The notes under the pieces were generated by a model. The model made no database searches. It was given only the letters and a program-made list of their open reading frames with translations, and was not told the origin of the DNA. DNA of 64,000 nt from NCBI GenBank assembly GCA_035268885.1, contig DATFKA010000036.1, positions 1-64,000 on the forward strand. The letters are read 5' to 3'. Positions 1 through 7,332 of the stretch are shown here, in pieces (the first letter of the stretch is position 1; every line of letters starts with the position of its first letter). The stretch is from DATFKA01 sp035268885 (lineage in GTDB: Bacteria; Bacteroidota; Bacteroidia; Chitinophagales; Saprospiraceae). A program made the translations under genes and the position numbers.

Positions 1-40
1 TTATGATTTATGACGGCATCTTTTTCACCTACTCTGCGTT

Positions 41-76
41 AAAAACTGCTACTGGTGTTAACCACACGCAGTTTTT
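41..76. terminator. Possible bidirectional hairpin near window start
   Basis: A 9-bp inverted repeat pairs AAAAACTGC (41-49) with GCAGTTTTT (68-76) around an 18-nt spacer. The arm ends in five T on both strands, so it could terminate transcription either way. No gene is visible upstream inside the window, so its partner is unknown. A second small perfect inverted repeat (GAATTCTT/AAGAATTC, 143-162) lies nearby. I see no intact gene in 1-170. Confidence 0.35.
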
Positions 77-170
77 GCCTTGATTAGGCAAAAAATCTGC
101 TCGGTCAAAATCTAAACTTCAATATTGTGAACTACTTATTTTGAATTCTTGTTTAAGAATTCCTGGTGAG

Positions 171-633
171 ATGATTGGTAACGGCTTGGAAGTCAAGACA
201 AGACTACTTTTTTTCTTAGATCAATGCTCGGGCAGGATTATTTCTTATTCACTAATGAATTAGGTGTTTTGTTTAGCAAGGGCTCTTGGCGTGCGGCCGA
301 TATAGCCCTGGTGAAAAAGGGACGGAATTCGACCTGGATAACAAATACCTGGAGATCCCACCCGATGTGGTCTTTGAGATAGATACCAAGGGGGAGCTCA
401 TGGATTTAGAACGTCCGGTTAATTATTTCCAAAATAAAACGGATGATCTACTGGGCTTTGGCGTAGGTATAGTGGTTTGGATATTCACGGACACTCAAAA
501 GGTATTGTTGGCCAAGCCTAAATAGGATTGGATTATCCGGGACTGGCATCAAGATCTCGAGGTGATGGATGGTGTTGTCATTAATATTGGAAAATTCTTG
601 GCAGAATTCCCCAAAAAACTCGGAGAAGAGTAA
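171..633 (+). pseudogene. Uma2-family (DUF820) endonuclease, degraded
   Basis: Conserved Uma2-like sequence is spread over different frames. From 224 one frame reads GQDYFLFTNELGVLFSKG and then SWRAADIALVKK. From about 314 the next frame continues with KYLEIPPDVVFEIDTKGEL and VVWIFTDTQKVL, typical of this PD-(D/E)XK-like family. A TAG at 523-525 interrupts that frame, yet the family-like tail (DWIIRDWHQDLEVMDGVV) continues in frame to a TAA at 631-633. A third frame starting at 171 (GNGLEVKTRLLFFLD) may hold the preceding part, implying a further frameshift near 222-240. The gene therefore carries at least one frameshift near the A-run at 314-319, one nonsense codon and probably more. About 150 codons remain against roughly 190-230 in intact relatives. 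Family recognition is by motif memory, without alignment. Confidence 0.7.
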
Positions 634-642
634 AAATGCTTC

Positions 643-650
643 TATTTTTG
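643..650 (+). promoter_or_regulatory. TAnnTTTG -7 box before dihydroorotase-like gene
   Basis: TATTTTTG matches the Bacteroidota -7 consensus TAnnTTTG and lies 16 nt upstream of the ATG at 667. No clear TTG -33 element sits at the usual 19-21 nt distance, so this is a half-supported promoter. Confidence 0.35.
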
Positions 651-666
651 CCAAAATTCCTACTCC

Positions 667-1938
667 ATGGTCTTATTGGTAAAGCAGGCAATAGTCATTG
701 ATCCGAACTCGCCTTTTCACAATCAGCAGAAAGATATTCATATCCAGGATGGTCAGATTATGGCCATTGGTGATCAATTGTCTATCGATGGTGCTCAGAT
801 CATTGAGCGAGATGGGCTGCACGTATCTCCCGGTTGGGTAGATATCGGAATGCAGATTGGTGATCCGGGCTTTGAGCACCGCGAAGATATTGTCTCCGCT
901 ACTCGCGCCGCTGCCCTGGGAGGCTATACAGCCATTGCTCCTTTTCCGAACACCGATCCGGTGATGGATACCAAGGCTTCTTTAAACTACTGGCGGAACC
1001 AGTCGAATGGGAATCTGGTCGAAATCCTGCCCATTGGGGCCATTACCAGTCATTGTAATGGGAAGGACATTACCGAGATGATCGATATGCGGCGTGCGGG
1101 AGCCATTGCCTTTTCTGACGGCAGTCATTCTACGCAGAATAATGGTATGATGATGCGGGCCCTGCAATACGTAAAAGCTTTTGACGGGGTAGTTATCAAC
1201 CGGGCCTTTGACGCCTCTCTGGCCGGTGGCGGACATATGCACGAAGGGCTCATCAGCACTCAGCTGGGGATGAAAGGTATTTCTCATCTGGCGGAGGATA
1301 TGATGGTGGCTCGCGATATCAATTTAGCGGATTATACCGAATCTAAAGTACACATCCACAGCATTTCTACGGCCGGGTCGGTTGACTTAATCCGGCAGGC
1401 CAAAGCGAAGGGGATTCAGGTCACCTGTTCGGTCACCCCGCTTAATTTGTTTTATCAGCAGGACAGCCTGGAGGATTTTGATACTAATTTTAAGGTGCTT
1501 CCTCCCTTGCGGGAAAAAAGCGATAGTGAGGCACTGTTGGCCGGTCTGAGGGACGGCACGATCGACTTTGTGGTTAGTAATCACGTGCCGCTGGAAGAAG
1601 AACGTAAGAAGCTGGAGTTTGCTTACGCTGATTTTGGAGCCATTGGGCTGGAGACTTGTTATGCCTTGCTGAACACCCACCTGAGTAATCTGGGCCCTGA
1701 AAAGATGCTAAACCTTTTAGGGGCTAAGGCTCGCCAGATTTTCGGGTTACGCATACCCGGTATTCAGGAAGGAGCCAAAGCCGAATTAACGCTTTTTTTA
1801 CCTGAGCAGAAATGGACTTTTGGCAAAGAACAGATCGGATCTAAATCAAAAAACAGTCCCTTGTTGGGGCAACCATTTACGGGAAGTATCCTGGGAATCA
1901 TTCAAGGTCAAAGGTCGCATTTTTCCCAACTTCGGTAG
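667..1938 (+). CDS. Dihydroorotase-like protein lacking metal ligands (PyrC'-type)
   Basis: This 423-residue amidohydrolase-fold protein aligns by eye over its length with class I dihydroorotase, the third step of pyrimidine synthesis. The catalytic residues are gone. The HxH of the VDxHVHxRDPG motif is replaced around residues 59-68 (DIGMQIGDPG), the TPHHL motif reads TPLNL near 257-261, and the DHAPH motif reads NHVPL at 305-309 (Asp to Asn). The fold signature HxHSISTAGS near 229-236 is kept. Known relatives of this kind are non-catalytic PyrC' subunits that stabilise aspartate transcarbamoylase, so a structural role is the best inference. No pyrB is next to it. The ATG at 667 has no Shine-Dalgarno site. 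The gene leads a plus-strand run with the DUF4199 and glycosyltransferase genes, with gaps of 46-77 bp at first. Confidence 0.85.
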   Translation: MVLLVKQAIVIDPNSPFHNQQKDIHIQDGQIMAIGDQLSIDGAQIIERDGLHVSPGWVDIGMQIGDPGFEHREDIVSATRAAALGGYTAIAPFPNTDPVMDTKASLNYWRNQSNGNLVEILPIGAITSHCNGKDITEMIDMRRAGAIAFSDGSHSTQNNGMMMRALQYVKAFDGVVINRAFDASLAGGGHMHEGLISTQLGMKGISHLAEDMMVARDINLADYTESKVHIHSISTAGSVDLIRQAKAKGIQVTCSVTPLNLFYQQDSLEDFDTNFKVLPPLREKSDSEALLAGLRDGTIDFVVSNHVPLEEERKKLEFAYADFGAIGLETCYALLNTHLSNLGPEKMLNLLGAKARQIFGLRIPGIQEGAKAELTLFLPEQKWTFGKEQIGSKSKNSPLLGQPFTGSILGIIQGQRSHFSQLR

Positions 1939-2014
1939 AAAAAGCGGGCGACTGTGTGGATATTTTTGGATATTATACTTCGATTTTATTCAAAACAAAA
2001 TACACACACACATT

Positions 2015-2581
2015 ATGAGTACATTGGACAATCCTATTATTGAAGACAATCAAGCGGCTTCACCATGGGCGATTGCGATGCGCTATGGTGGTATGATTGC
2101 TGCCATCATGATCGTTATTACTTTGGTGCAGTATCTCAGCGGGTTTAGTGACCCGGCTAATGCACAATCTCCCGCCACGATGGTTATTGGGTTTATTTCC
2201 TTTGCGGTATGGATTGGGGGGGTAGTCATGGCGGTAAAAGCTTACCGTACCGAGCTCGGTGGTTATATGAGCTTTGGGGAAGGGTTTCGGGTAGGCTTTT
2301 TTACTTTCCTGGTCATCTCAGCCATTTCAGCCGTTTGGAATTTCTTATTTTATAGCTTCATCGCATCCGATTTTCTAGAAAAAACCTTAGAATTTGTGCA
2401 GTACACTATGGAGGATGCCGGTGCTGATGACGGTACCATTGATATGATGATGGGGATCTATGAGCGGATTTATACGCCGACCGGCTTCATGTTGATGTCT
2501 CTGGTAGGTGGGACTATTTTTGGAGCGATTGTATCCTTGATTATTGGAGCGGCCATGAAGAAAAACCCTCCGGAAGCCTAG
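2015..2581 (+). CDS. DUF4199 family membrane protein (first copy)
   Basis: This 188-residue integral membrane protein has about four hydrophobic segments (near 22-43, 57-76, 90-115 and 160-182). The motif VKAYRTELGGYMSFGEGFRVGFFTF is characteristic of DUF4199, a Bacteroidota family of unknown function. I chose the ATG at 2015 because the protein then begins MSTLDNPI, matching the MSTLDQPL start of the next gene. The longer reading frame that opens at 1820 would overlap the previous gene. A TATTTTTG box lies at 1961-1968. It is the first of three tandem relatives. Confidence 0.85.
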   Translation: MSTLDNPIIEDNQAASPWAIAMRYGGMIAAIMIVITLVQYLSGFSDPANAQSPATMVIGFISFAVWIGGVVMAVKAYRTELGGYMSFGEGFRVGFFTFLVISAISAVWNFLFYSFIASDFLEKTLEFVQYTMEDAGADDGTIDMMMGIYERIYTPTGFMLMSLVGGTIFGAIVSLIIGAAMKKNPPEA

Positions 2582-2627
2582 CAGGCGATCAAAAACCATA
2601 TTCTTTTTTTAACCAAACATCAAAATT

Positions 2628-3200
2628 ATGAGCACACTCGATCAACCTTTGAGTGAAAATAAATCCTTGTCGCCCTGGCCCTTTGCCTTGCGTTACGGCC
2701 TGATTATTGGTCTGATTGGTATTGTATTAGGCTTGATTTTATATTTAATGATGGGTACCGGCGGTGATTTTCCGGATAATGCCTGGATTTATTTCTCGCT
2801 TATCGGATTACTTTCCTTTGTTATTGGTATTGTCGGCCTGGTATTGAGTGCCAAAGCTTACCGGAAGGCACTGGGCGGATTTATCAGTTTTAATAAAGCT
2901 TTTCAGGCGGCCTTTTTTACGGGGCTGGTGGTCATTGGTGTAAGTTTGGTCTGGCAAATCTTCAACGAGACGGTATTAGTCCCGGATATGGAGGCTTATT
3001 CAGAACAGATGGCCCGGATGTTTATGGAGCCCTTCGGTATGCCACCCGAGCAGATTGACGAAGCCCTGGATGCACAGCGTCCTATGTACAAAGGTCTGGG
3101 ACGGAGTATGCTGAATACTGTTTTTGGGGGAGGTATTTTTTACACCATTGTGGCTTTAATTGTCGGTGCGACCGTTAAAAAGACCCAGCCCGATGTGTAG
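2628..3200 (+). CDS. DUF4199 family membrane protein (second copy)
   Basis: This 190-residue protein is a paralogue of the preceding one. Both share the N-terminal MSTLD start, the ...AKAYRKALGGFISFNKAFQ... motif after the second membrane segment, and a C-terminal glycine-rich helix ending in charged residues. The central soluble stretch differs, rich in Met and acidic residues near 118-150 here. It begins 46 bp after the previous stop and is likely cotranscribed. The function of the family is unknown. The tandem pair looks like a local duplication. Confidence 0.85.
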   Translation: MSTLDQPLSENKSLSPWPFALRYGLIIGLIGIVLGLILYLMMGTGGDFPDNAWIYFSLIGLLSFVIGIVGLVLSAKAYRKALGGFISFNKAFQAAFFTGLVVIGVSLVWQIFNETVLVPDMEAYSEQMARMFMEPFGMPPEQIDEALDAQRPMYKGLGRSMLNTVFGGGIFYTIVALIVGATVKKTQPDV

Positions 3201-3247
3201 TTTAACAAAACAAGCCCGCAAAAGGGACAACTGTATGCGATAATCCT

Positions 3248-3255
3248 TACTTTTG
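3248..3255 (+). promoter_or_regulatory. TAnnTTTG -7 box before third DUF4199 gene
   Basis: TACTTTTG lies 22 nt before the ATG at 3278 and matches the Bacteroidota -7 consensus. It also falls inside potential RNA hairpin arms (3212-3224 with 3250-3260), so promoter and structure readings compete. Confidence 0.3.
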
Positions 3256-3277
3256 GGCTTAAACAGCCTTAGGGATT

Positions 3278-3778
3278 ATGAGTCGAAAAATAAGTTTGAT
3301 ATACGGAATAATAGCAGGAGTAGCCACAATTGGTTACTACCTGCTATTGTATTTTAGCAATAAACAAGGGTTCTTTAACCTGTATGCCTGGTGGGCCGGA
3401 CTGATTCCCATGCTAATCTTTATGGTGTTAGGGACTTTGCGCTTACGGAAAGGGCAGGGAGGAAAACTTGGTCTTTCCTCTGGCCTACAGACGTCCTTTT
3501 TAATTTTTGTGGTGTCTAGTCTGCTTTTTTATATCTTCTATTTTGTACTGCTAAAATATATTGATCCCGAAATGCTGAAGATTCAGCAAGAAACTGCGCT
3601 GAAGACCCTGGAGCGTTTCGGGCAGGAACGGGGAGATGATCTGGAGCCTTACGAGGAATTCTATCTGGAAGAGGGGCTGGAAATATCCCTGATGACCGTC
3701 ATCTTCCGGTATGTGCAAAGTTTAATCGGCGGTTTTATATTATCTTTGGGTATTGCCTTCGTTCTAAAAAACAAATAG
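3278..3778 (+). CDS. DUF4199-like membrane protein (third copy)
   Basis: This 166-residue protein has four hydrophobic segments: residues 5-27, 38-52, 70-92 and about 145-163. Its layout and the ...LGTLRLRKGQGGKLGLSSGLQTSFLIF... stretch after the second helix match the DUF4199 pattern, but it is more divergent than the first two copies. A charged helix of about 45 residues, rich in Glu, separates the last two membrane segments. The start ATG at 3278 lies in a stretch that can pair with 3240-3246. The glycosyltransferase gene follows after 11 bp, which suggests cotranscription. Function unknown. Confidence 0.75.
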   Translation: MSRKISLIYGIIAGVATIGYYLLLYFSNKQGFFNLYAWWAGLIPMLIFMVLGTLRLRKGQGGKLGLSSGLQTSFLIFVVSSLLFYIFYFVLLKYIDPEMLKIQQETALKTLERFGQERGDDLEPYEEFYLEEGLEISLMTVIFRYVQSLIGGFILSLGIAFVLKNK

Positions 3779-3789
3779 ACAATCGCAGT

Positions 3790-4752
3790 ATGGACATATC
3801 GGTCATTGTACCTCTGTTAAACGAAGAAGAATCCCTGCCGGAATTAGAAGCCTGGATCCGTCGAGTGATGGAAGCGCACAATTTCTCTTATGAAATTATT
3901 ATGATCGATGATGGTAGTACAGATCAGTCCTGGACCGTTATCGAAGGCTTGCGCCAAAAAAATGAAAGCGTGCGGGGGATTAAATTTCGGCGGAATTACG
4001 GGAAATCAGCCGCTTTGCACACCGGATTTCAGGCTTCGCAAGGGGCAGTTGTCATTACAATGGATGCCGACCTGCAGGATAGCCCGGACGAAATTCCGGA
4101 CCTGTACCGTATGATTACGAAAGAGGGCTACGATCTGGTATCCGGTTGGAAAAAAAAGCGCTACGATCCCTTTATCAAAAACTTCACCTCCAAATTTTTT
4201 AATGGGGTGACCCGCTGGATCAGCAAAATACAATTACACGATTTTAATTGCGGCTTAAAAGCTTATAAGTCACAGGTAATCAAGAGTATAGAAGTATACG
4301 GCGAGATGCACCGCTACATCCCATTGATCGCCAAGTGGGCGGGTTTCAAAAAAATAGGGGAGAAGGTGGTCCAGCATCAGGCTCGTAAATACGGAACAAC
4401 AAAATTTGGATTAGAGCGCTTTATCAATGGCTTTCTGGATTTGCTGTCGATTACCTTCGTCGGTAAATTCGGGAAACGTCCGATGCATCTATTTGGTGTG
4501 ATCGGTACCATCATGTTTATTTTGGGTTTTGTTTCTGCCCTTTACCTGGGGGTAGATAAACTCATCCAACTTTCGAGGGGGGTAGAGGCTCGCCTGGTCG
4601 CAGACAATCCCATATTTTATATTGCGTTGACCTGCATGATCATTGGTAGTCAGTTATTTTTAGCGGGCTTTGTAGCGGAGTTAGTGGCGAGAAATTCGCC
4701 GGGGAGGAATCAATACGAGATTGAAAAGGTATTAGGAGAAGAAAAAATATAG
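3790..4752 (+). CDS. Family 2 glycosyltransferase, polyprenyl-phosphate sugar transferase type
   Basis: This 320-residue protein has an N-terminal GT-A domain with VIVPLLNEEESLPEL (residues 5-19), a nucleotide-binding IDDGSTDQSW, the metal-binding MDADLQDSPDEIPDL (QDxPE-like) and the FNCGLKAY/YRxIPxLA-like segment of dolichol-phosphate mannosyltransferase relatives (GtrB/ArnC group). Two C-terminal hydrophobic helices (about 233-255 and 268-292) would anchor it in the inner membrane. It probably loads a sugar from an NDP donor onto undecaprenyl phosphate on the cytoplasmic face. The YfhO gene begins 5 bp downstream, and this GT2-YfhO pairing suggests that YfhO uses the lipid-linked sugar. Confidence 0.9.
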   Translation: MDISVIVPLLNEEESLPELEAWIRRVMEAHNFSYEIIMIDDGSTDQSWTVIEGLRQKNESVRGIKFRRNYGKSAALHTGFQASQGAVVITMDADLQDSPDEIPDLYRMITKEGYDLVSGWKKKRYDPFIKNFTSKFFNGVTRWISKIQLHDFNCGLKAYKSQVIKSIEVYGEMHRYIPLIAKWAGFKKIGEKVVQHQARKYGTTKFGLERFINGFLDLLSITFVGKFGKRPMHLFGVIGTIMFILGFVSALYLGVDKLIQLSRGVEARLVADNPIFYIALTCMIIGSQLFLAGFVAELVARNSPGRNQYEIEKVLGEEKI

Positions 4753-4757
4753 AGAAC

Positions 4758-7289
4758 ATGATAAAGAAGATCATACCGCATATCGTAGCGGTTGTGTTGT
4801 TTTACGTGCTTTGTGTAGGGTTTTTCTATCCCGGAGTACAGGGGCAAAAGATATACCAGTCTGATGTAGTGAATGCCCGGTCTATGTCGGGAGAAGAGAT
4901 TCATTTTAAAGAGCAGACCGGAGATATTTACTACTGGAACAACAGTATGTTTGCCGGAATGCCCTGGCGACTATTAACCTACGGTCGGGAGCAGAATATG
5001 ACTAAGCATTTCCATAAGATTGTTTATAATCTGGGACTTCCTCGTAGCGCTGGCTTTTTGTTTTTGGGGATGTTATTTACCTATCTGGTTTTGGTCTTAC
5101 TGAAAGTAAACCCCTGGTTAAGTATGATTGGCGCGATTGGCTTTGCGTATAATACCAACTATGTGGTTTTATTAGAGGCCGGACACATGACCAAGATAGC
5201 TGTCCTAATTTGCACCCCACTTATATTTGGGGGAAGTCTATTGGCTTTTCGAAAACAGCCCATTTGGGGAAGTATCCTATTTGGCCTCGGCTGTGCCCTG
5301 GCTATTTTTTCCACGCATATTCAGATGCTCTACTATATGGCACTTCTGATGGTCGTATTTTATTTAGTCTATGCGGGTATCGAATTAGCTAAAAAGCAGT
5401 CTACGCTGTTAGATTTGGCTAAACCATTGGGTTTTTTGGTCGTGGGAGCACTTCTGGCGCTGGCTTCAGGTAGTGGTCAATTGTATTCCTCTCAGAAGTT
5501 TTCTACCTCTTCCATACGGGGAGGCTCTGTACTGGAGCAAGAAGCTGGTGCGCAGACGGGGCCTAAGAGCGAAGGTGACGGAGGCCTGGATTGGGACTAT
5601 GCCAATGCCTGGAGTAATGATTTCCGGGATTTGGCGGCCATGCTTATTCCTCGCTTTATAGGTGGTTCATCTGCGGAGGAGGTTCCCGCCACTTCTGAAA
5701 TGGGTCGATTACTGGCGCAAAATAATGCTCGTCGCGGATCCGATGGTACTTACGCAGCACCTATGTACTGGGGCGATATGCCGTTTACTAGTGGGCCCTC
5801 TTATTTTGGGGCGATTATTATCTTTTTATTTGTTTTATCGCTATTCGTGCTGCCGAATTCCCTGCGCTGGGCATCATTGATAGCCGTTTTTTTTGGGATT
5901 TTATTATCCATGGGACGCAATGCGGAGTGGATTGTCCGCCCGCTGTTTGACCATCTGCCTCTCTATGATAAATTCAGAACACCTTCCTCGCTTTTATCTG
6001 TATTTCCTGCTTTATTGGTTATTCCGGCCATGTTAGGTTTACAGGATCTCCTTACGGGAAAAAATAAAGCGGAGATGCAGAAAAAAGTGTTGATAGCGGC
6101 TGGAATAGTAGGTGGCTTTTGCTTGCTTTTTGCTTTAATTGGATCTGGTTTGTATTCCTTTTTGGGAGACAGAGATACGGGGTATCAGGCTCAGATTCAA
6201 CAGATATTCATCGATCAGCGCCAGTCTTTTCTGAAGAATGACGCGCTGCGTTCATTCGGACTTATACTCGTAAGTGCTGGATTATTATATTTATATTTGA
6301 GAGATACATTGAAGACGCGATATGTCGTTTTTGCTGGCATCGGCCTACTGGTCGTCATTGATTTATTCTCCGTGGGGCGTTGGTATCTGGATAAAGATAA
6401 TTACGTAAGTAAGCGGGAGTATGATCAACTGTTTGAGCCCAGACCTGTAGATCAGCAGATTTTTAGCCAGGAGCCTAAGGGGCGTGGATACTATCGAGTA
6501 TTCGACCTGTCTATCAATACCTTTAACGATGCGAGCACTTCCATGCACCACAATACCATTGGTGGTTATTACGCTGCAAAACTACAGCGTATTCAGGATC
6601 TCATCGAGTATCATATTAGCCAGAATAACCAGGCGGTACTCAATATGCTGAATGCAAAGTATATTATTACTCAGCAGCAGCAAGTACAGGTGAATTCCGA
6701 CGCCCTAGGGAATGCCTGGTTTGTAAATGATGTGGTTTACGTTGAAACGCCCCGAGAAGAAATCGATCAATTGAATAGTATTGATCCGGGGAATACGGCA
6801 GTAATGCTAAAAGATGAATTTTCGGACGTGCTTGAAGGCTTTCAGGTCGGAAATGGCCAGGGAAGTATCGAACTAACGCAGTACACGCCCGATCGATTGG
6901 TGTATACTTCGAATAGCAATAGCGAGCAATTGGCGGTATTCTCTGAGGTATGGTACGGTCCCGACAAGGGCTGGACCGTAACCGTTGATGGTGAAGAAAT
7001 TCCTATGCTAAGGGCGAATTATATTCTGCGTTCGGCTATCATTCCGGCCGGTCAGCACGAAGTGGTTTTTGAATATAAACCCCAATTGCCGGGTACTTAT
7101 ACGGCCATGTCTTTGGTCAGTTCCTTAATCCTCATGTTGGGCTTCTTTGGTTATGGGGGGTATCGTCTTTATCAGTGGGCTCAGCAGCCAGCGCCAGCAC
7201 CCAAAGAGGTACCCTCAAAAAAGACCACTAAGTCTAAAGGAGGCAAGGCGGCGACTAAAACAAGCAGTAAGCGGAAGAAGAAAAAATAA
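4758..7289 (+). CDS. YfhO family membrane protein (putative lipid-linked sugar transferase)
   Basis: This 843-residue polytopic protein has about a dozen hydrophobic segments in its first 540 residues. A C-terminal soluble domain ends in PAGQHEVVFEYKPQLPGTYTA, typical of YfhO/GT-C-like proteins, followed by a last membrane helix near 790-810. Conserved features include YNNSMFAGMPW-like residues after the first helix and a loop with RGGSVLEQEAG. The final 30 residues are a Lys/Ser/Thr-rich tail ending in KKKK, which is unusual and probably cytoplasmic. YfhO proteins are implicated in glycosylation of teichoic acids in Firmicutes; in Bacteroidota the acceptor is unknown. The gene follows the GT2 gene closely and almost certainly shares its transcript. 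Confidence 0.85.
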   Translation: MIKKIIPHIVAVVLFYVLCVGFFYPGVQGQKIYQSDVVNARSMSGEEIHFKEQTGDIYYWNNSMFAGMPWRLLTYGREQNMTKHFHKIVYNLGLPRSAGFLFLGMLFTYLVLVLLKVNPWLSMIGAIGFAYNTNYVVLLEAGHMTKIAVLICTPLIFGGSLLAFRKQPIWGSILFGLGCALAIFSTHIQMLYYMALLMVVFYLVYAGIELAKKQSTLLDLAKPLGFLVVGALLALASGSGQLYSSQKFSTSSIRGGSVLEQEAGAQTGPKSEGDGGLDWDYANAWSNDFRDLAAMLIPRFIGGSSAEEVPATSEMGRLLAQNNARRGSDGTYAAPMYWGDMPFTSGPSYFGAIIIFLFVLSLFVLPNSLRWASLIAVFFGILLSMGRNAEWIVRPLFDHLPLYDKFRTPSSLLSVFPALLVIPAMLGLQDLLTGKNKAEMQKKVLIAAGIVGGFCLLFALIGSGLYSFLGDRDTGYQAQIQQIFIDQRQSFLKNDALRSFGLILVSAGLLYLYLRDTLKTRYVVFAGIGLLVVIDLFSVGRWYLDKDNYVSKREYDQLFEPRPVDQQIFSQEPKGRGYYRVFDLSINTFNDASTSMHHNTIGGYYAAKLQRIQDLIEYHISQNNQAVLNMLNAKYIITQQQQVQVNSDALGNAWFVNDVVYVETPREEIDQLNSIDPGNTAVMLKDEFSDVLEGFQVGNGQGSIELTQYTPDRLVYTSNSNSEQLAVFSEVWYGPDKGWTVTVDGEEIPMLRANYILRSAIIPAGQHEVVFEYKPQLPGTYTAMSLVSSLILMLGFFGYGGYRLYQWAQQPAPAPKEVPSKKTTKSKGGKAATKTSSKRKKKK

Positions 7290-7296
7290 AGAACGA

Positions 7297-7332
7297 GCCC
7301 AGTTAATGGATCAACTGGTCCATTAACTGGGC
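7297..7332 (-). terminator. Perfect 14-bp hairpin at convergent gene ends
   Basis: GCCCAGTTAATGGA (7297-7310) and its exact complement (7319-7332) flank an 8-nt loop. Read on the minus strand the stem is followed by TCGTTCTTTATTTTTT, a good intrinsic terminator for the downstream GT4 gene, whose last ten codons form most of the stem. On the plus strand the T-run is absent, so it would be weaker for yfhO. Confidence 0.75.
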
